Assembly: GCA_030834895.1 (NCBI GenBank)
Contig: JAUQXA010000007.1
Span: 245,482-309,481 of the forward strand
Length of the DNA: 64,000 nt
Direction: 5' to 3'
Source of the DNA: Anaerolineales bacterium
Lineage (GTDB): Bacteria; Chloroflexota; Anaerolineae; Anaerolineales; Villigracilaceae
Shown: positions 7,570 through 15,906 of the stretch, piece after piece
Numbering within the stretch: the stretch's first letter is position 1
How the letters are laid out: the number at the start of each line of letters is the position of its first letter
Made by a program: the position numbers and the translations under genes
Notes under the pieces: model-generated
What the model saw: only the letters and a program-made list of their open reading frames with translations
Told to the model about the DNA's origin: nothing
Database searches by the model: none

Positions 7570-8252
7570 CCGGGGAAGTCCATCCGTTCAACATCATGGG
7601 CAAGTCCCGCCAGGATGGTCAGCGGCAACAGCGCAAGCATGAAATACGCAAGCGAATAAAGAAACCCGGTCGTATTGCCCGCGTTCAAGTCCAACAGGCT
7701 GCTGACCAAGGGAATGAAACCGAAGATGGCGGCAAACATGGAACCCAACAGCGTGAGAGCAAAGAGGATGAGCAGGACCAGCCAGGACTGTCCCAGAAAA
7801 CGCCGCAGGAACCCGGGGAGCAGGATACGCCAGCCTTTCCATGGAGCGTTGATCTGGGTCGCTGCGAGGGTGACCATCAGAACCAGGAAAATCTGCGCGA
7901 AGCCCCCACCCACCAGAAATTGAAACAGGGACAGCAGGAAGAAAACGCCGCTGCCATATTTTTTCTGCACAAAGCCTGCCGACCAGATAATGACCAGGAG
8001 TCCCGCCAGCATGGCCAGGATGCCGGTGACGAAAAAGCTGGGGATGACCGTCAGGGCTGTTTCAGTGCCGCCCGGCCAAAAGCGGTCCGCCGGGCCAATG
8101 GCTTTGATGAGCAGGGTATCCGGAGCAGTATTGCCTTGCAAGGTTTCGAAGAATCCATGTTCGATGCCTGAGATGCCACACAGAATTCCCACAGTTGAAA
8201 CGATGATGTGAGTGGCATTGATATTGCGCCAACCAACCATTTGTTTATTCAC
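7566..8252 (-). CDS. Multi-pass membrane protein, paralogue of 12679-13293
   Basis: The start chosen is GTG at 8252, which has a GGAGAA site at good distance and overlaps the upstream stop by 8 nt; a longer frame to 8342 would run deep into the previous gene. The 228-aa protein has six or seven hydrophobic segments and an N-terminal motif GxxGIEHGFFETLQGN that recurs in the protein at 12679-13293 (GLEHGYFEILQGN), along with PxFxVTGILAML and a C-terminal YxAHDVE-like end. The two are clear paralogues within one gene run. Function is unknown. Confidence 0.8.
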   Translation of the reverse strand: MNKQMVGWRNINATHIIVSTVGILCGISGIEHGFFETLQGNTAPDTLLIKAIGPADRFWPGGTETALTVIPSFFVTGILAMLAGLLVIIWSAGFVQKKYGSGVFFLLSLFQFLVGGGFAQIFLVLMVTLAATQINAPWKGWRILLPGFLRRFLGQSWLVLLILFALTLLGSMFAAIFGFIPLVSSLLDLNAGNTTGFLYSLAYFMLALLPLTILAGLAHDVERMDFPG

Positions 8253-8763
8253 GTCTATTCTCCAATTCCACCGCTTTTTTCTCCCGCCTGATCTTCCAAA
8301 GTGTGAGGGCATAAATGATGACGCCCGCCACCAGCATCCCATACTCGCCGATATTCATGCCAAGTTCCGTCCGCCAAAGTCCCAGCCCGACGGTGGGTGA
8401 ACCGTCGAACAGGAGCGAGAGGCCGGTATCGTTTAGGAAGGCAAACAGCATGGGATGCGATATGAAGTCAATGACCCAGTGGCTGAAGACCAGCAGACCG
8501 GCGATCCATCCCGCCCGGCGGTTTTTGTGACTGACCCAGAAAACGATCCCCCCGACCAGCGCCGACCAGACCAGAGACATGAACAGCCCATGCGACCAGG
8601 GGTTGGTCGTCGTCCCGTCTGCCATGGATTCGATTCCAAAGTAATAGAAAACTCCCCAAATCATGTCGATCACATACGCCGCTAAAATCAAAAGGATGAC
8701 GGGCGTCTTCGGAGCGATACGCTTTGCGGCCAGCCCCACAGCCATGTGTGTCATTGCAGCCAT
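8245..8763 (-). CDS. YdjM-like membrane-bound metal-dependent hydrolase
   Basis: The 172-aa protein shows the pattern of the YdjM/PF04307 family: an N-terminal MTHMAVG with a conserved His, an Asp in the next helix (YVIDMIWG), WSHGLFMS, and SHWVIDFISHPM, giving several His/Asp residues on membrane helices. Four or five membrane segments are visible and the tail is charged. The ATG is preceded by GGAGAAT. The family's precise reaction is not established. It overlaps the next gene by 8 nt, so the two are likely translated together. Confidence 0.75.
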   Translation of the reverse strand: MAAMTHMAVGLAAKRIAPKTPVILLILAAYVIDMIWGVFYYFGIESMADGTTTNPWSHGLFMSLVWSALVGGIVFWVSHKNRRAGWIAGLLVFSHWVIDFISHPMLFAFLNDTGLSLLFDGSPTVGLGLWRTELGMNIGEYGMLVAGVIIYALTLWKIRREKKAVELENRRE

Positions 8764-8787
8764 AGTATTCTCCTGTCTACATCTTCG

Positions 8788-8815
8788 TTCTGACGGGGCT
8801 AAGCCCCCGTCAGAA
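8788..8815. terminator. Hairpin between gene groups
   Basis: TTCTGACGGGG (8788-8798) and CCCCGTCAGAA (8805-8815) form an 11-bp perfect stem with a 6-nt loop in the gap between the genes at 8864 and 8763. There is no strong U-run, so it may be an attenuator or a processing site. Confidence 0.45.
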
Positions 8816-8834
8816 CTTATCTGGTGACGGAGTG

Positions 8835-8858
8835 GTCAAAAGTCAGGAGACTTTTGAC
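8835..8858. repeat. TCAAAAGTC palindromic repeat, copy 1
   Basis: GTCAAAAGTC-AGGA-GACTTTTGAC is a perfect 10-bp stem with a 4-nt loop just after the stop of the flavodoxin gene. Nearly the same sequence, inverted, lies at 37459-37480. Two distant copies in short intergenic gaps indicate a dispersed palindromic repeat family. Confidence 0.7.
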
Positions 8859-8863
8859 TCCGG

Positions 8864-9382
8864 TCATGCCAAACGTGGTGCAAGGTTTTCCGCCCATTCC
8901 CGGATTGCCTTCCAGTCGCGGTGGTCGCCTTCCGTCCACGCGCCGAATAACACACTCAAACGGAACATCAGGCGGTCTTTCAAGGTGGGGACTTTGGCAA
9001 TGTCCAGCACGCCCGCAAACAGTCCCTCGCTAACGGGTCTGACCAGAGTCCGCACGGGAGCGAGAAACTCGGTCACAAAAGGACGATAACTTTCTCCGTT
9101 CTTCATGGCAAGGGTCATGCAGACGAGGAAAGCCGCGAAGGGCTTGCGCGATAATTCGGCACGGTTTGCGCGGACAAAGTCCACGGCTTCGGGCAGCCAT
9201 TGTTTGTTTTGAATGGCGCTGCCCGCCACTACCGCCCGATACGGGATCAAGTCTTTGACTTCATTCATCGGCAGGACGTCCACGGTCAAGCCGCCTTCGG
9301 AGAGGGTTTTGCCAATTGCTTCCGCCACGCCGACGGTGGAACCGGTGCAGGTGGCATAGGTGACAAGAATTTTGTCCGACAT
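8864..9382 (-). CDS. Flavodoxin-domain protein, HemG-like
   Basis: The 172-aa protein begins MSDKILVTYATCTGSTVGVA, where the phosphate-binding loop T-x-T-G-S-T of flavodoxins is clear, and ends with GDHRDWKAIREWA, typical of flavodoxin-fold proteins related to menaquinone-dependent protoporphyrinogen oxidase. It probably binds FMN and carries electrons or acts in a one-protein dehydrogenase; haem synthesis is possible but unproven. The start at 9382 was chosen because it leaves 4 nt to the upstream stop and has an AAAGG site; the upstream ATG at 9418 overlaps the neighbouring gene. Confidence 0.85.
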   Translation of the reverse strand: MSDKILVTYATCTGSTVGVAEAIGKTLSEGGLTVDVLPMNEVKDLIPYRAVVAGSAIQNKQWLPEAVDFVRANRAELSRKPFAAFLVCMTLAMKNGESYRPFVTEFLAPVRTLVRPVSEGLFAGVLDIAKVPTLKDRLMFRLSVLFGAWTEGDHRDWKAIREWAENLAPRLA

Positions 9383-9386
9383 TGAA

Positions 9387-10103
9387 TCAACCTTTCTTTG
9401 CGAGGCGGAAGAAATCACGCGCCAGCATGGGGAACCAGACGAGGTAGAACGGTCCCATCAACATTTGAATCGGAGCCGAGATGGATGGCGCAAACGGATG
9501 AAGGAGGTGCTGGGTCAGGTCGAGCGCATTGCCCAACAAACCGGCAACGGCGGTCACTTTGCTGAAGTCTTTGCTCCTCAACATGACCAGCGAGATGATA
9601 ATCCCGCCGCCCTGCATCAGCAATCCCGACACGTACGCGCCGGAGCTGTTCCACATGTCCGAGGCGATGACCGCCTCACCCGCCGCCAAAAGTTGAGCGC
9701 GTTGCGCGTCGGTGACAGCCGCAATATATTGCTCAGCCAGATGACGCAAGGCAAAGGTGGATTCGGTTGCAAAGCAAACGGTCACTGCGACGAAGGTGAA
9801 GAGGGTTGCGAACATCGCCGCCGCAGGGCTGACCTTCCGCAATGCCAGATACAGCGCAGGGAAAGTGCCAAAGTATCCACCGATCATGAACAGGAGTAAA
9901 AAGTCACCACGCAACATGGCCACCAGCGGATTGCTTTGCTGGAGGGCAAAATATTCTTCTGCGCTGGCAGGCTTGGGTCCCAACACAGCCATAACAACAG
10001 TGTAAGTCAGGATGGATGCCAGTTGAATTAAGGCGGCAATCCCGCCGATGGTGTAGAGGTTTTTCCAGACGGAATCCTCGGTTGAAAGAACAGTTTTATC
10101 CAT
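9387..10103 (-). CDS. DUF4386-like membrane protein
   Basis: The 238-aa protein has six membrane segments (about residues 17-40, 65-85, 95-115, 155-180, 185-205 and 210-230). The pattern of an N-terminal charged part, a first helix with GGIAALIQL, and a loop containing AVTDAQRAQLLAAGEA resembles DUF4386. The protein at 11943-12668 shares TTDAQRAAIEAAGQ and the general layout, so the two are distant paralogues. Function is unknown. Spacing to the next gene is 4 nt. Confidence 0.75.
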   Translation of the reverse strand: MDKTVLSTEDSVWKNLYTIGGIAALIQLASILTYTVVMAVLGPKPASAEEYFALQQSNPLVAMLRGDFLLLFMIGGYFGTFPALYLALRKVSPAAAMFATLFTFVAVTVCFATESTFALRHLAEQYIAAVTDAQRAQLLAAGEAVIASDMWNSSGAYVSGLLMQGGGIIISLVMLRSKDFSKVTAVAGLLGNALDLTQHLLHPFAPSISAPIQMLMGPFYLVWFPMLARDFFRLAKKG

Positions 10104-10113
10104 TTTATTTCCT

Positions 10114-10512
10114 TTATGAAGTTTGCTTCCAAATAATCACAACAACAATGATCGCCAGGTCGATCAGGATCCCCACTCCGCCTTTTTCGTCCAGAGCGCG
10201 AAACCTGCCATCCCATAATAGCAGGAAAATCACGGCGGAAAAGACAGCCGAGCCTATCACTGCCGGTCGCCACCAATCCTGACGGAGGAACAGTCCTAGT
10301 CCGCTTGCGACAAAGCCGAGGGCTGTCAGCGCCAACAGACCAGTTGCCAGCCGACGGGTCGCTTCATCCCCAAGCAGTTTCGAGAAGAGCCACGAGCTAT
10401 CGGGCCAAACCATACTGGGACGGAGTTCAAAGAAACGTCCGCTTTGCCCGGCATACAGCAGATGCACCAGTCCGTGCAATATCAGAAAGATGCCCATGAT
10501 GATTGTCTGCAT
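10114..10512 (-). CDS. Four-TM membrane protein
   Basis: The start MQTIIMGIFLILHG at 10512 has an AGAGGAGA site; an upstream ATG would overlap the oxidoreductase gene. The 132-aa protein has four hydrophobic segments with short loops, one containing RPSMVWPDSSW. The family was not recognised. It lies 10 nt before the DUF4386-like gene and 13 nt after the oxidoreductase gene, as part of the long minus-strand run. Confidence 0.7.
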   Translation of the reverse strand: MQTIIMGIFLILHGLVHLLYAGQSGRFFELRPSMVWPDSSWLFSKLLGDEATRRLATGLLALTALGFVASGLGLFLRQDWWRPAVIGSAVFSAVIFLLLWDGRFRALDEKGGVGILIDLAIIVVVIIWKQTS

Positions 10513-10525
10513 GGAAATCTCCTCT

Positions 10526-11545
10526 TTACAGTAATTCCGGTGCCAGCAAAACGACATTGCCAATCACCTGTCCGCTTTCGAGCAACGCGTTGGCTTTTGC
10601 CGCCTCAAGGATTGGGAATCTGGCTGCAATAACAGGCTTGATTTTGCCTTCGCCCAGCAGCCTGAACAACGTCGCCCAATCCTCCAGGAAAGAACGTTTA
10701 TCGAACAGAAAATATGACGACGTGCCATACAGGGCAAGTGACTTTCCATTCGGAAGCAGGTTGACCCGGAGGACGGTTGCCAGAATGCGAAAAAGTTCGC
10801 CAAGCCCGGCGGGTTCACCGAAGCCAACCATTCGTCCGCCACGACGCAACAGCGACAAGCCGCGACGGATATAGTCCAGACGCATCATTCCATCGAATAT
10901 CGCATCGAGTCCATCCGGTTCGGACTGGCGGATTAATTCAACAAAATCCTGTGTTCGATAGTCAAGCGGCGTTGCGCCATATTCGGCCAGGATGGCATGT
11001 TTGTTTTTCGACGCCATGGCGTACATTTTTAGCCCTGCCAGTTGGCCCAATTGCAGCAACGCGGTGCCAATCCCGCCGCTGGCGCCGATAATCAACACTT
11101 TGTCGCCAGACTTGACCTTTGCCGAACGGTGCATTACCTGGTAGGCGACAATGTAATTCAAGATCAAGGTGACGGCTTCCGCCGGGTTGAGCTCAACAGG
11201 GACGGGAATCAGACGGTCATTTCTCCAGTTCAGGTACTCAGCGTAGCCGCCCGTGACCGTCAATACACCCACCCGCTCACCCACAGTCACTTCACGGACA
11301 CCTTCCCCAATTGCATCCACATTGCCGATAACAGCGTAACCTGGCACGAATGGTAGTTTCTGTCCGAGCGGAGTACCGGTATAGAGCGCTTCGCCCCGAC
11401 GGACGGTCACATCGGGACGGCAGACCGCTGCGGCCAGGACTTTGATACGAACCTCCCCGGCAGAAGGCGGGCGCAGGTCGTTCTCAATTACCTGCAGCAC
11501 TTCCGGTCCGCCGTGTCTGGGAACAAGGACACTTTTGTATTTCAT
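10526..11545 (-). CDS. Zinc-type alcohol dehydrogenase-like (MDR) quinone oxidoreductase
   Basis: The 339-aa protein has the medium-chain dehydrogenase/reductase layout: an N-terminal GroES-like domain (VLVPRHGGPEVLQV) and a Rossmann domain with VLIIGASGGIGTALLQLGQLAG at about residues 145-165, the NADPH-binding motif of the quinone oxidoreductase subgroup. The catalytic-zinc cysteine and histidine set of true alcohol dehydrogenases is not evident, favouring a zinc-independent enoyl or quinone reductase. The ATG overlaps the previous stop by 4 nt (ATGA) and has a GGAAGGAA site. The substrate is unknown. Confidence 0.85.
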   Translation of the reverse strand: MKYKSVLVPRHGGPEVLQVIENDLRPPSAGEVRIKVLAAAVCRPDVTVRRGEALYTGTPLGQKLPFVPGYAVIGNVDAIGEGVREVTVGERVGVLTVTGGYAEYLNWRNDRLIPVPVELNPAEAVTLILNYIVAYQVMHRSAKVKSGDKVLIIGASGGIGTALLQLGQLAGLKMYAMASKNKHAILAEYGATPLDYRTQDFVELIRQSEPDGLDAIFDGMMRLDYIRRGLSLLRRGGRMVGFGEPAGLGELFRILATVLRVNLLPNGKSLALYGTSSYFLFDKRSFLEDWATLFRLLGEGKIKPVIAARFPILEAAKANALLESGQVIGNVVLLAPELL

Positions 11546-11913
11546 ATATTCCTTCCAAGCAGGTAGGATGCCAACACCACCATAACAAGCAGCGCCGCCA
11601 GCGCAATGCGATGGATAACCAGTGTGAGAGCATAATCCAGTTTGCCAATGCTCAGCAATGCGCCGCTGGCGAACAATGCCACAACGCATAGTCCCGCCGC
11701 GATTGACACGACGATGAGAAGTGGCGAAACGGCGATATTCATTGTTTTGGAAATTTGAAGGATAGCGAAGATCACCGTCCCCAGGGCAATCAATTTGTGA
11801 ACATTGAAGAGAATGCCGTTATACGGTTTGCCGAGTTGACTCAGCCAGAAGCCGACAGCAAGTGTCAGGGCAAGTCCCGCTCCGGGAGCCGTAAATTTGG
11901 ATAAAGTTTCCAT
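11542..11913 (-). CDS. Four-TM membrane protein
   Basis: From METLSKF at 11913 the 123-aa protein has four hydrophobic helices and a short polar motif KPYNGILFNVHKLIAL, where the His in the second helix could bind haem or metal. The layout suggests a small cytochrome b-like or DUF-type membrane protein, but no family was recognised. It precedes the MDR oxidoreductase with a 4-nt overlap, so a link to its redox chemistry is possible. Confidence 0.7.
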   Translation of the reverse strand: METLSKFTAPGAGLALTLAVGFWLSQLGKPYNGILFNVHKLIALGTVIFAILQISKTMNIAVSPLLIVVSIAAGLCVVALFASGALLSIGKLDYALTLVIHRIALAALLVMVVLASYLLGRNI

Positions 11914-11942
11914 ATATAACTCCTTACTTGATCGAATTATGT

Positions 11943-12668
11943 CTAGGCGCGTCCTAACTGGAACAACCTGCGGGCAACCAGGATATACCATGCCATGCTC
12001 AAAATACCACCAATCATGGCAAACCCCATCATTACTGCGCTGAGCCCCGCTACAAAAGAAGAAAGGATTTCAAAAACCGACAGCAGAGCAAAGCCGATGA
12101 TGCCTGTATAAGCGTTGGCTTTGCTGAAAATTTTGGCGCGCAGCATCACGCAGGAGATCAGTACCCCGGCTGCTTCCACAAGAAAGAAACCCAAAAACGT
12201 ACCGGGTGTATGGCTCTGTCCCACAGAAAGCATAGACTGTCCGGCCGCTTCGATGGCGGCACGCTGCGCATCCGTTGTGGCGGCGGCGTATTGCTGGCTC
12301 AGTGCCAACATCGGAAAGGCGCGGTTGGTCGCCAGGAAGACCCCGACACCCAGAAAGGAAACGATTGCGGCCAATGCCGCATGAGGCTGGTATGGACTTT
12401 CCCTGTGAGCAAAGTAAAGCGCGAAAAAGATCAAAAGCGCAAAGGCATCGAGCATGATGTTCAACAATCCGAGGTCGCGCAACCCCATAAACCAGTTTTG
12501 CTGGAACAGCATGAACCAATCCGACACGGTTTCCTGAACCGTATTGCCGCCGGGCAGGAATGTGATGACAATCTCCAATATTCCAACCAGCACCGCGCCA
12601 ATGGACGCCATGCCGCCGAGTTTATAGATGAATTGCCATTGGGTTTGATCATTGTTCGAGTGTGTCAT
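11943..12668 (-). CDS. DUF4386-like membrane protein, paralogue of 9387-10103
   Basis: Start MTHSNNDQTQW at 12668 is preceded by AAGGAG. The 241-aa protein has six or seven membrane segments and the loop TTDAQRAAIEAAGQSMLS, matching TDAQRAQLLAAGEA in the protein at 9387-10103. The similarity extends over order and spacing of helices, suggesting duplication followed by divergence. Function unknown. Confidence 0.75.
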   Translation of the reverse strand: MTHSNNDQTQWQFIYKLGGMASIGAVLVGILEIVITFLPGGNTVQETVSDWFMLFQQNWFMGLRDLGLLNIMLDAFALLIFFALYFAHRESPYQPHAALAAIVSFLGVGVFLATNRAFPMLALSQQYAAATTDAQRAAIEAAGQSMLSVGQSHTPGTFLGFFLVEAAGVLISCVMLRAKIFSKANAYTGIIGFALLSVFEILSSFVAGLSAVMMGFAMIGGILSMAWYILVARRLFQLGRA

Positions 12669-12678
12669 TTCAAGCTCC

Positions 12679-13293
12679 TTACCGGGATTGTTCGACCGCA
12701 TCGTGGGCATAAGCCGTGTAGACCGAGAGCGGCAGTGAAGTCAAAATCAAGAGCATTCCAAAATACATGATGCTCTTCAAAAAGTCGTTGAAGAAATAAC
12801 CAAACGGAAATTGACCCAGAACCCAGGTCAAAAAGATCGCCAGTGGCCAAGGCCATAGTTTGGCGGCAAGGCGGGTGATACTTCCGGGTTGTTTGCTCAG
12901 AGGTTTATTGATTTTTGTCCCTGCAAGTCCGCCAACCAGAGCAATGATGGGCGGGAAAAAGCCGCCGCCAAACAGCAGCAGGGCTATCGAGAGCAGAACC
13001 AGTATGAGACCACCCTGCTTGCGCTGGACGAACCAGCCTGCCCAGATGATAATTGCCAGGCTGAGCAGCATCGCCAGAATACCAGTGACCAGGAAGTTGG
13101 GCAGGATGCTCATGGCCGGTTCACAGGCGTGCCAGATTTTCGTGGGATCGCATTGTTGCGGTCCCCATGAAGGGAAAGCCAATGCCATCGGGCGGGTGTT
13201 GCCTTGCAGGATTTCAAAATAGCCGTGTTCCAGCCCGGCAATACCGGCGGTAACACCAAACCACATTGCGACAGTTTTTGTTGCTTTTCTCAT
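12679..13293 (-). CDS. Multi-pass membrane protein, paralogue of 7566-8252
   Basis: The ATG at 13293 (MRKATKTVAM) is preferred over the one at 13299 because the AAGGA site lies 6 nt from the former and touches the latter. The 204-aa protein has about six membrane segments and shares GxxGLEHGYFEILQGN, PNFLVTGILAMLLSL and a C-terminal YAHD with the protein at 7566-8252. It is the first gene of the minus-strand run, divergent from the aminotransferase at 13448. Function unknown. Confidence 0.8.
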   Translation of the reverse strand: MRKATKTVAMWFGVTAGIAGLEHGYFEILQGNTRPMALAFPSWGPQQCDPTKIWHACEPAMSILPNFLVTGILAMLLSLAIIIWAGWFVQRKQGGLILVLLSIALLLFGGGFFPPIIALVGGLAGTKINKPLSKQPGSITRLAAKLWPWPLAIFLTWVLGQFPFGYFFNDFLKSIMYFGMLLILTSLPLSVYTAYAHDAVEQSR

Positions 13294-13413
13294 TTTCATT
13301 CCTTTTACCAACGCACATCTTGTCAGCTTAATCATAGACCCAAAGCCGTCAACTGCCTATGATTTTTCCTGCAAAAATTGTGACACTTTATGCAAATTCC
13401 AATATATACTTTG

Positions 13414-13441
13414 TTGACAGTTTTCACAAATCAGTTAGGAT
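13414..13441 (+). promoter_or_regulatory. Promoter, probably leaderless, for the aminotransferase
   Basis: TTGACA at 13414-13419 is followed after 16 nt by TAGGAT at 13436-13441. The ATG at 13448 lies where transcription would start, so the mRNA may lack a leader. An AGGA (13437-13440) inside the -10 could instead be a ribosome-binding site if a promoter lies further upstream. Confidence 0.5.
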
Positions 13442-13447
13442 TGCCCC

Positions 13448-14575
13448 ATGGAAATCAACCTTAACCACATCCGGGAACAATTCCCAGTCACAAAAACGTG
13501 CGCGTATTTGAACCATGCAGCCGCCAGCCCCTTGTCTTTGCGGGCTACCGATGCCATTCGGGAACTGATGGACGATCAACTTTGCCACGGTTACTGTAAT
13601 GGCGACCGGTGGAAAGAGCATTATTCCCAGGTACGCGGCATGGGCGCGCAGCTTTTACACACCCGACCGGAGCGCATTGCGTTTATCAAGAGCACCAGTG
13701 AAGGACTCGGTTTTGCCGCCAACGGTGTGAATTGGCACGAGGGTGATAACGTCGTCCTCCCGGCGAACGAATTTCCAACCAATTACAACCCGTGGCTGAA
13801 CCTGTCAGTTCGCGGCGTGTCATTGCAAACTGTCCCCCCGCGACCCGATCGCACCATCCCGGTGGAAGATATTCGCCAATGTATCGACAGCCACACGCAT
13901 GTAGTGGCGATCAGTTTTGTGCAATATTACAGTGGATTCCGAGCCGACCTGGCCGCCATCGGGCAGTTATGCAGGGAACGCGACCTCCTGTTTGTGGTTG
14001 ACGGTATTCAGGGAGTGGGCGCACTCGACCTGGATGCTGAAGCCTGCGGAGCCGACATCATCGCAGCCGATGGGCACAAATTTTTACTGGCGCCATTCAG
14101 TGTCGGCTTGATGTATGTATCGCCGCGCGCTCTGGAGCACTTATCAGTCAGTGTGGTGGGCTGGTTAAGCGTCAATGATCCCTTCAATTTCCGTCCCGTG
14201 CTTGACCTTTTGCCCGACGCCCGCCGCTTCGAGCCCGGCACCGAAAATAATTTGGGTATCTACGGTCTGGGAGGTGCGCTGGAATTATTCCTGGAAACAG
14301 GCATGGCGAACGTCGAGGGGCGCATCCATTCCCTCACCGGTTTGCTGAATGAAGGCTTGCTGCGCAAAGGCTACCGTGTCCTTTCGCCGCGCGAAAAAAG
14401 TTTCCAGTCGGCAATCCTCGTTTTCAACCACCCCACCCAGCGAAACGAAGCGATCAAACAACGTTTCGATGCCGAGAATATCATTGTTTCCATCCGCGGT
14501 GGCGGGATTCGCGTCTCGCCTCATTTCTATAACAGTGAAGAGGAAATCGAGCACCTGCTCTCGACGCTTGTATAA
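13448..14575 (+). CDS. Class V aminotransferase-like PLP enzyme
   Basis: The 375-aa protein has the fold-type I layout of NifS/isopenicillin-N-epimerase-like enzymes: AYLNHAAASPLS at the N-terminus, FIKSTSEGLGFAANG near residue 78 for phosphate binding, VVDGIQGVGALDLD with the Asp that contacts the pyridine nitrogen, and ADGHKFLLAP carrying the PLP lysine. The C-terminal RVSPHFYNSEEEI is typical. It could be a cysteine desulfurase-like lyase or an epimerase; the mobile active-site cysteine of true desulfurases is not evident. It is followed after 7 nt by an AraC regulator. Confidence 0.85.
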   Translation: MEINLNHIREQFPVTKTCAYLNHAAASPLSLRATDAIRELMDDQLCHGYCNGDRWKEHYSQVRGMGAQLLHTRPERIAFIKSTSEGLGFAANGVNWHEGDNVVLPANEFPTNYNPWLNLSVRGVSLQTVPPRPDRTIPVEDIRQCIDSHTHVVAISFVQYYSGFRADLAAIGQLCRERDLLFVVDGIQGVGALDLDAEACGADIIAADGHKFLLAPFSVGLMYVSPRALEHLSVSVVGWLSVNDPFNFRPVLDLLPDARRFEPGTENNLGIYGLGGALELFLETGMANVEGRIHSLTGLLNEGLLRKGYRVLSPREKSFQSAILVFNHPTQRNEAIKQRFDAENIIVSIRGGGIRVSPHFYNSEEEIEHLLSTLV

Positions 14576-14582
14576 AATCACC

Positions 14583-15623
14583 ATGAATAAATTCTCCGAA
14601 CCCATCACCGTTTCTGTGACGGTTCTCTCACAGATGTTTCTTTACCTGGCCTCGCTAAAGGTGGATATCGACGCCTTGCTACGCTCGCTGTGCGTGGACC
14701 CGGAATCGGTCAAATCACCTGATGCCTACATCCCCATTGAAACCTACCTGCTTATCCAGGATGGAGCGGCGGAATATGTCAACGACCCGTACTTTGGTCT
14801 GCACATGGGAGAATTTGCCGAAGCCGGAAGCTGGTCCATCCTCGGCTACATGATGATGAACTGCAAAACGTTGGGCGAGGCTTTCGAGAAATCGGGAAAG
14901 TACTCGCGCATCATCGGCAACATGATCGAAGGCAGGGCGGAACTGAAATTCAAGAAGGTTCGCATTGTGTTGTTCACCCCGCCTCACGCGCCGAAGATGT
15001 CGCGGCATTGTTATGAGTCGACCTTGTCCAGCAGTGTGCGGATGATGCGGCTATTGAGTGGAGTCCACGTCAGCCCGCTCGAAGTGACGTTCATTTACCC
15101 AAAGCCGGAATCCACCGCCGAGTACGAGCGGGTCTTCTGCTGCCCGGTGAAGTTTGGTCAAAAAGACAATTCGATGACGTTGGACTGGAGCCTTGGGAAC
15201 ATGCCGATCCGCATGGCAAATTCCGCCCTGCTCGAACACTTCGAAAAATACGCGCAGGATTTTCTTGCTCAGATGGAACGGGACGACGAACACACCCGCG
15301 CCGTGACCAAGATCATCCTCTCGCGGCTGGACGATGAAGATCTTTCGATCCAAAAGATTGCAAAGGAAATGGCGGTCAGTGTCCGCACCCTGCAAAACCG
15401 TCTCGAAGCCGAGGGAGTTATTTTCAGCGACCTGCTCAGGGACATCCGCGAGAAACTAGCAAAGAGATATCTGCGCGAGAATTACTCCGTTGAGCAGATC
15501 ACCTACCTGCTGGGATTTTCGGAGCCAAGCGTGTTCCGCAAGGCTTTCAAGAAGTGGTCGGGGGTCACGCCGCGGGAATATCGAGAGGGAGTCCCCGCAA
15601 TGAACAGCGCACAACCGGGTTAA
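14583..15623 (+). CDS. AraC-family transcriptional regulator
   Basis: The 346-aa protein has an N-terminal ligand-binding domain of the arabinose_bd (PF12625) type (residues about 20-200, with DPYFGLHMGEFAEAGSWSILGYMMM) and a C-terminal double HTH at about 245-335 containing LSIQKIAKEMAVSVRTLQNRL and VEQITYLLGFSEPSVFRKAF followed by the GVTPREYR signature. The start at 14583 was chosen because the frame upstream lies inside the aminotransferase gene. A TATAAA box ends 6 nt before this ATG, so it may also have its own leaderless promoter. It may regulate the preceding gene or the divergent run. Confidence 0.9.
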   Translation: MNKFSEPITVSVTVLSQMFLYLASLKVDIDALLRSLCVDPESVKSPDAYIPIETYLLIQDGAAEYVNDPYFGLHMGEFAEAGSWSILGYMMMNCKTLGEAFEKSGKYSRIIGNMIEGRAELKFKKVRIVLFTPPHAPKMSRHCYESTLSSSVRMMRLLSGVHVSPLEVTFIYPKPESTAEYERVFCCPVKFGQKDNSMTLDWSLGNMPIRMANSALLEHFEKYAQDFLAQMERDDEHTRAVTKIILSRLDDEDLSIQKIAKEMAVSVRTLQNRLEAEGVIFSDLLRDIREKLAKRYLRENYSVEQITYLLGFSEPSVFRKAFKKWSGVTPREYREGVPAMNSAQPG

Positions 15624-15686
15624 ACGCCGAATACGCCACCGGACCAATGAGGTTTATCCGATGGCGCAAAATGGAAATGGGATATG

Positions 15687-15854
15687 CTAGGTTTTTGCAA
15701 TCTGTGCCAGATGCGCCTGGTACGCCTTCCAGCCGGGACACCAGCCCGTGTGCCATTTCCACAGTCGTGAGAGGAACGATTTCGGATTAGCTTCGGCTTT
15801 CTTCCGCATGGGACAGGTCTCACAGGGGAAAGTTTTTTCTGAATTTGTAGTCAT
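15687..15854 (-). CDS. Small Cys/Trp-rich cytoplasmic protein
   Basis: The 55-aa protein starts at 15854 with a GAGGAG site. It has a CETCPMRKKAE motif (C-x2-C) followed by FLSRLWKWHTGWCPGWKAYQ, with three tryptophans, a histidine and another cysteine. The pattern is reminiscent of small conserved bacterial proteins with a CxxCPMRKKAExNP start, perhaps metal-binding; I do not know a function. It is the last gene after the serine hydrolase, 52 nt downstream. Confidence 0.7.
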   Translation of the reverse strand: MTTNSEKTFPCETCPMRKKAEANPKSFLSRLWKWHTGWCPGWKAYQAHLAQIAKT

Positions 15855-15906
15855 GTTTACTCCTCTAGAAAATTTAATTTTTGCAGCGCACAACTGGCGC
15901 ATTTCA

